The position numbers and the translations under genes were made by a program. From a bacterium (GTDB taxonomy: Bacteria; Spirochaetota; UBA4802; UBA5550): 5,587 nt of DNA. Shown here piece by piece: positions 4,326 through 5,587 of this stretch. The stretch covers positions 1-5,587 of the forward strand of contig JAAENB010000049.1 in NCBI GenBank assembly GCA_024224995.1. The letters are read 5' to 3'. The stretch's first letter is position 1; every line of letters starts with the position of its first letter. Below the pieces are notes generated by a model. The model searched no databases and was not told where the DNA came from. It saw only the letters and a list, made by a program, of their open reading frames with translations.

Positions 4326-5243
4326 ATGAAAAAAAATCCCATAAAAGAAACCGGAGATTTAAAAGAGTACATTGAACAATCTCTTCATGAAATTCTCAGA
4401 AATGATTCCAGTCCCATTGCGGAACTTATCCGGTATTCGGTATTATCAAAAAGCAAGCGCCTGCGCCCCATGTTCATTTGCAGCATTGCCGAACTTCTTG
4501 GCAAGCCGCGGGAATCGGTAATTCAAGCGGCCTGCGCTATTGAAATAATACATTCGGCATCCCTTATATTGGACGACCTTCCGTGTATGGATAACGCGGC
4601 TTTTCGACGCGGCCAGCCCGCGAGCCATATCGCTTTTGGTGAAGCGAATGTTATTCTCGCCGCGCACATTATGACCTATAATGCCTATGACCTCATAATC
4701 CAAAACGCCGTTACGAACGGCCTGGAAGCAAAAACAATCAGCGCCATCAGTTCCCTCTTAAACAGTTTAACCGGTATTGACGGTGTTATTGGGGGGCAGT
4801 TCGATGATATTCATAATACCGCAGGCGAAGCTCCCCTGAACAGCAATGCCCTCGAAGAGATGTACCGGAAGAAAACAAGTATGCTTTTTGAACTTGCCGC
4901 TGCTGTAGCGGGCCTCCTGGCAGGAGCAACGCCCGGTGAAATCGAGAACCTGAAACAATATGCCTGCCGCCTGGGTCTTGCCTTCCAGATCCTTGATGAT
5001 ATTCTTGACAGTACCTGTTCCCTCGAAGATATGGGCAAAGATCCAAATCTTGATGACGGCAAACCCACGTTCGTAAATCTTTTGGGTATTCATGCCGCTG
5101 CCGACAGGATTACGGAACACCTCGAAGCTGCCGCTTCTTACATTGGCAAATTCTATAATAATACCGATTATTTTAACGTCATACTTCAAAATCTGGATGC
5201 AACGCTCAACTCCTGCCTGGATAATTTTGAAAAAACAGCATAA
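4326..5243 (+). CDS. Polyprenyl synthetase family protein (farnesyl/geranylgeranyl diphosphate synthase)
   Basis: A 305-residue, full-length trans-prenyltransferase of the IspA/CrtE type. It condenses isopentenyl diphosphate with allylic diphosphates to make C15 or C20 precursors for quinones, undecaprenyl carriers or other isoprenoids in the cytoplasm. Visible motifs are KRLRP (44-48, IPP binding), the first Asp-rich motif DDLPCMD (83-89) followed by RRG (94-96), GGQFDD (156-161), KT (183-184), the second Asp-rich motif FQILDDILD (220-228), GKD (237-239) and GKPTFVNLLG (245-254). The residue five before the first Asp motif is Ala78 (HSASLILDD) rather than the Tyr of E. coli IspA (HAYSLIHDD). 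This favours a product longer than C15, probably geranylgeranyl diphosphate, but product length is uncertain. ATG 4326 has GGAG (4314-4317) eight bases upstream. It appears to be a single-gene unit and is more GC-balanced than the accessory block. Confidence 0.92.
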   Translation: MKKNPIKETGDLKEYIEQSLHEILRNDSSPIAELIRYSVLSKSKRLRPMFICSIAELLGKPRESVIQAACAIEIIHSASLILDDLPCMDNAAFRRGQPASHIAFGEANVILAAHIMTYNAYDLIIQNAVTNGLEAKTISAISSLLNSLTGIDGVIGGQFDDIHNTAGEAPLNSNALEEMYRKKTSMLFELAAAVAGLLAGATPGEIENLKQYACRLGLAFQILDDILDSTCSLEDMGKDPNLDDGKPTFVNLLGIHAAADRITEHLEAAASYIGKFYNNTDYFNVILQNLDATLNSCLDNFEKTA

Positions 5244-5300
5244 AAAAAATGGCTTGAAAAATAATAGATTTAAATGCAAACTCAAGAGTGCGGACCATGT

Positions 5301-5473
5301 GGTCGCGTCTTAGTATAAGGTATATCAACCCGGAATGTAACCTATGGCCGGAGCAATACCTCGGCAGATGTTCGGAACTCGCTCCGCTCAAACAGCCTCA
5401 CAACCTGCGGAGGCATCGCTCCGGCCATAGGTTACATTCCGAACTACGTTTTTCGGTATATTAAGACACGACC
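5301..5473. repeat. Large nested inverted-repeat element
   Basis: Outer arms 5301-5317 and 5457-5473 match at 15 of 17 positions. Central arms 5331-5354 and 5418-5441 are a perfect 24-bp inverted repeat (CGGAATGTAACCTATGGCCG...). Inner arms 5356-5367 and 5405-5416 match at 10 of 12. A 37-base loop (5368-5404) holds a small GTTCGGAAC dyad. The whole could fold into one hairpin of about 170 bases, starting 57 bases after the prenyl synthase stop. It may be a MITE or REP-like dispersed repeat, a small hairpin RNA or a transcription barrier. No clear target-site duplication was seen. Confidence 0.75.
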
Positions 5474-5486
5474 GACCCTGTATAGC

Positions 5487-5508
5487 GGGGTGCGACCCCT
5501 GCGAGGGG
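5487..5508. other. Overlapping alternative hairpins GGGG-TGCGA-CCCC-TGCGA-GGGG
   Basis: GGGG (5487-5490), TGCGA, CCCC (5496-5499), TGCGA and GGGG (5505-5508). The central CCCC can pair with either GGGG, giving two mutually exclusive 4-bp hairpins with the same loop. On the plus strand A-residues rather than Ts follow, so it is not a plus-strand terminator. It lies 13 bases outside the large inverted repeat. The stretch from 5509 to 5587 shows nothing assignable. Confidence 0.45.
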
Positions 5509-5587
5509 AAAAAATACGTCAGAAACTAAATAGTATTGCGATCTGCATCTGGCCTGGAAGTATCCCTCTTCTAAATGTGAGGACTGT

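Noticed and set aside
4446..5285. Several minus-strand open frames opposite the prenyl synthase gene
   Set aside because: They lie opposite a complete, motif-rich enzyme gene and show no recognisable features.
5533..5587. Short Cys/His-containing reading YCDLHLAWKYPSSKCEDC at the right edge
   Set aside because: It is only 18 codons after a stop and is cut by the window; the opposite strand is equally open, so no gene can be supported.

Overview
This window probably comes from an anaerobic bacterium of spirochaete (Treponema-like) type. That is an inference from three things: AT-rich intergenic DNA, remnants of an AraC regulator class with a membrane-type N-terminus, and a lipoprotein with YadA-head-like repeats. 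No single marker proves the taxon. There are no rRNA, tRNA or CRISPR features.

Layout. Positions 61-4105 are a minus-strand accessory block. Read in the direction of transcription it contains: (i) a decayed AraC-type helix-turn-helix remnant (about 4105-3890); (ii) a surface lipoprotein with coiled coil, 14-residue stalk-like repeats and six 15-residue SVSGG repeats (3804-2668), ending at a strong hairpin; (iii) a 221-bp repeat copy (2630-2410) running into a truncated AraC regulator (2390-2037); (iv) a DUF4157 (eCIS_core) gene (1885-498) with its own near-consensus promoter, split by a one-base frameshift exactly at its HELTH zinc-binding motif; (v) a 67-residue two-helix membrane protein 14 bp downstream (483-280); (vi) a second copy of the repeat (292-61). 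Two different cargoes therefore sit between repeated pieces of the same regulator-derived sequence.

The DUF4157 gene looks like a modular effector. A conserved, more GC-rich N-terminal carrier half is joined through a short tandem-repeat linker to an AT-rich C-terminal half of unknown function with a hydrophobic stretch. The small membrane protein behind it is a candidate immunity protein by position only. No contractile-injection structural gene is in view.

The right part (4326-5243, plus strand) is a housekeeping gene: a complete short-chain trans-prenyl diphosphate synthase with both aspartate-rich motifs, its own promoter, and an upstream palindrome with a T-run that insulates it from the accessory block. 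Downstream lies a 173-bp nested inverted repeat (5301-5473) that looks like a repeat element or a very long hairpin, followed by a small GC-rich alternative hairpin. The last 75 bases contain nothing that can be assigned.
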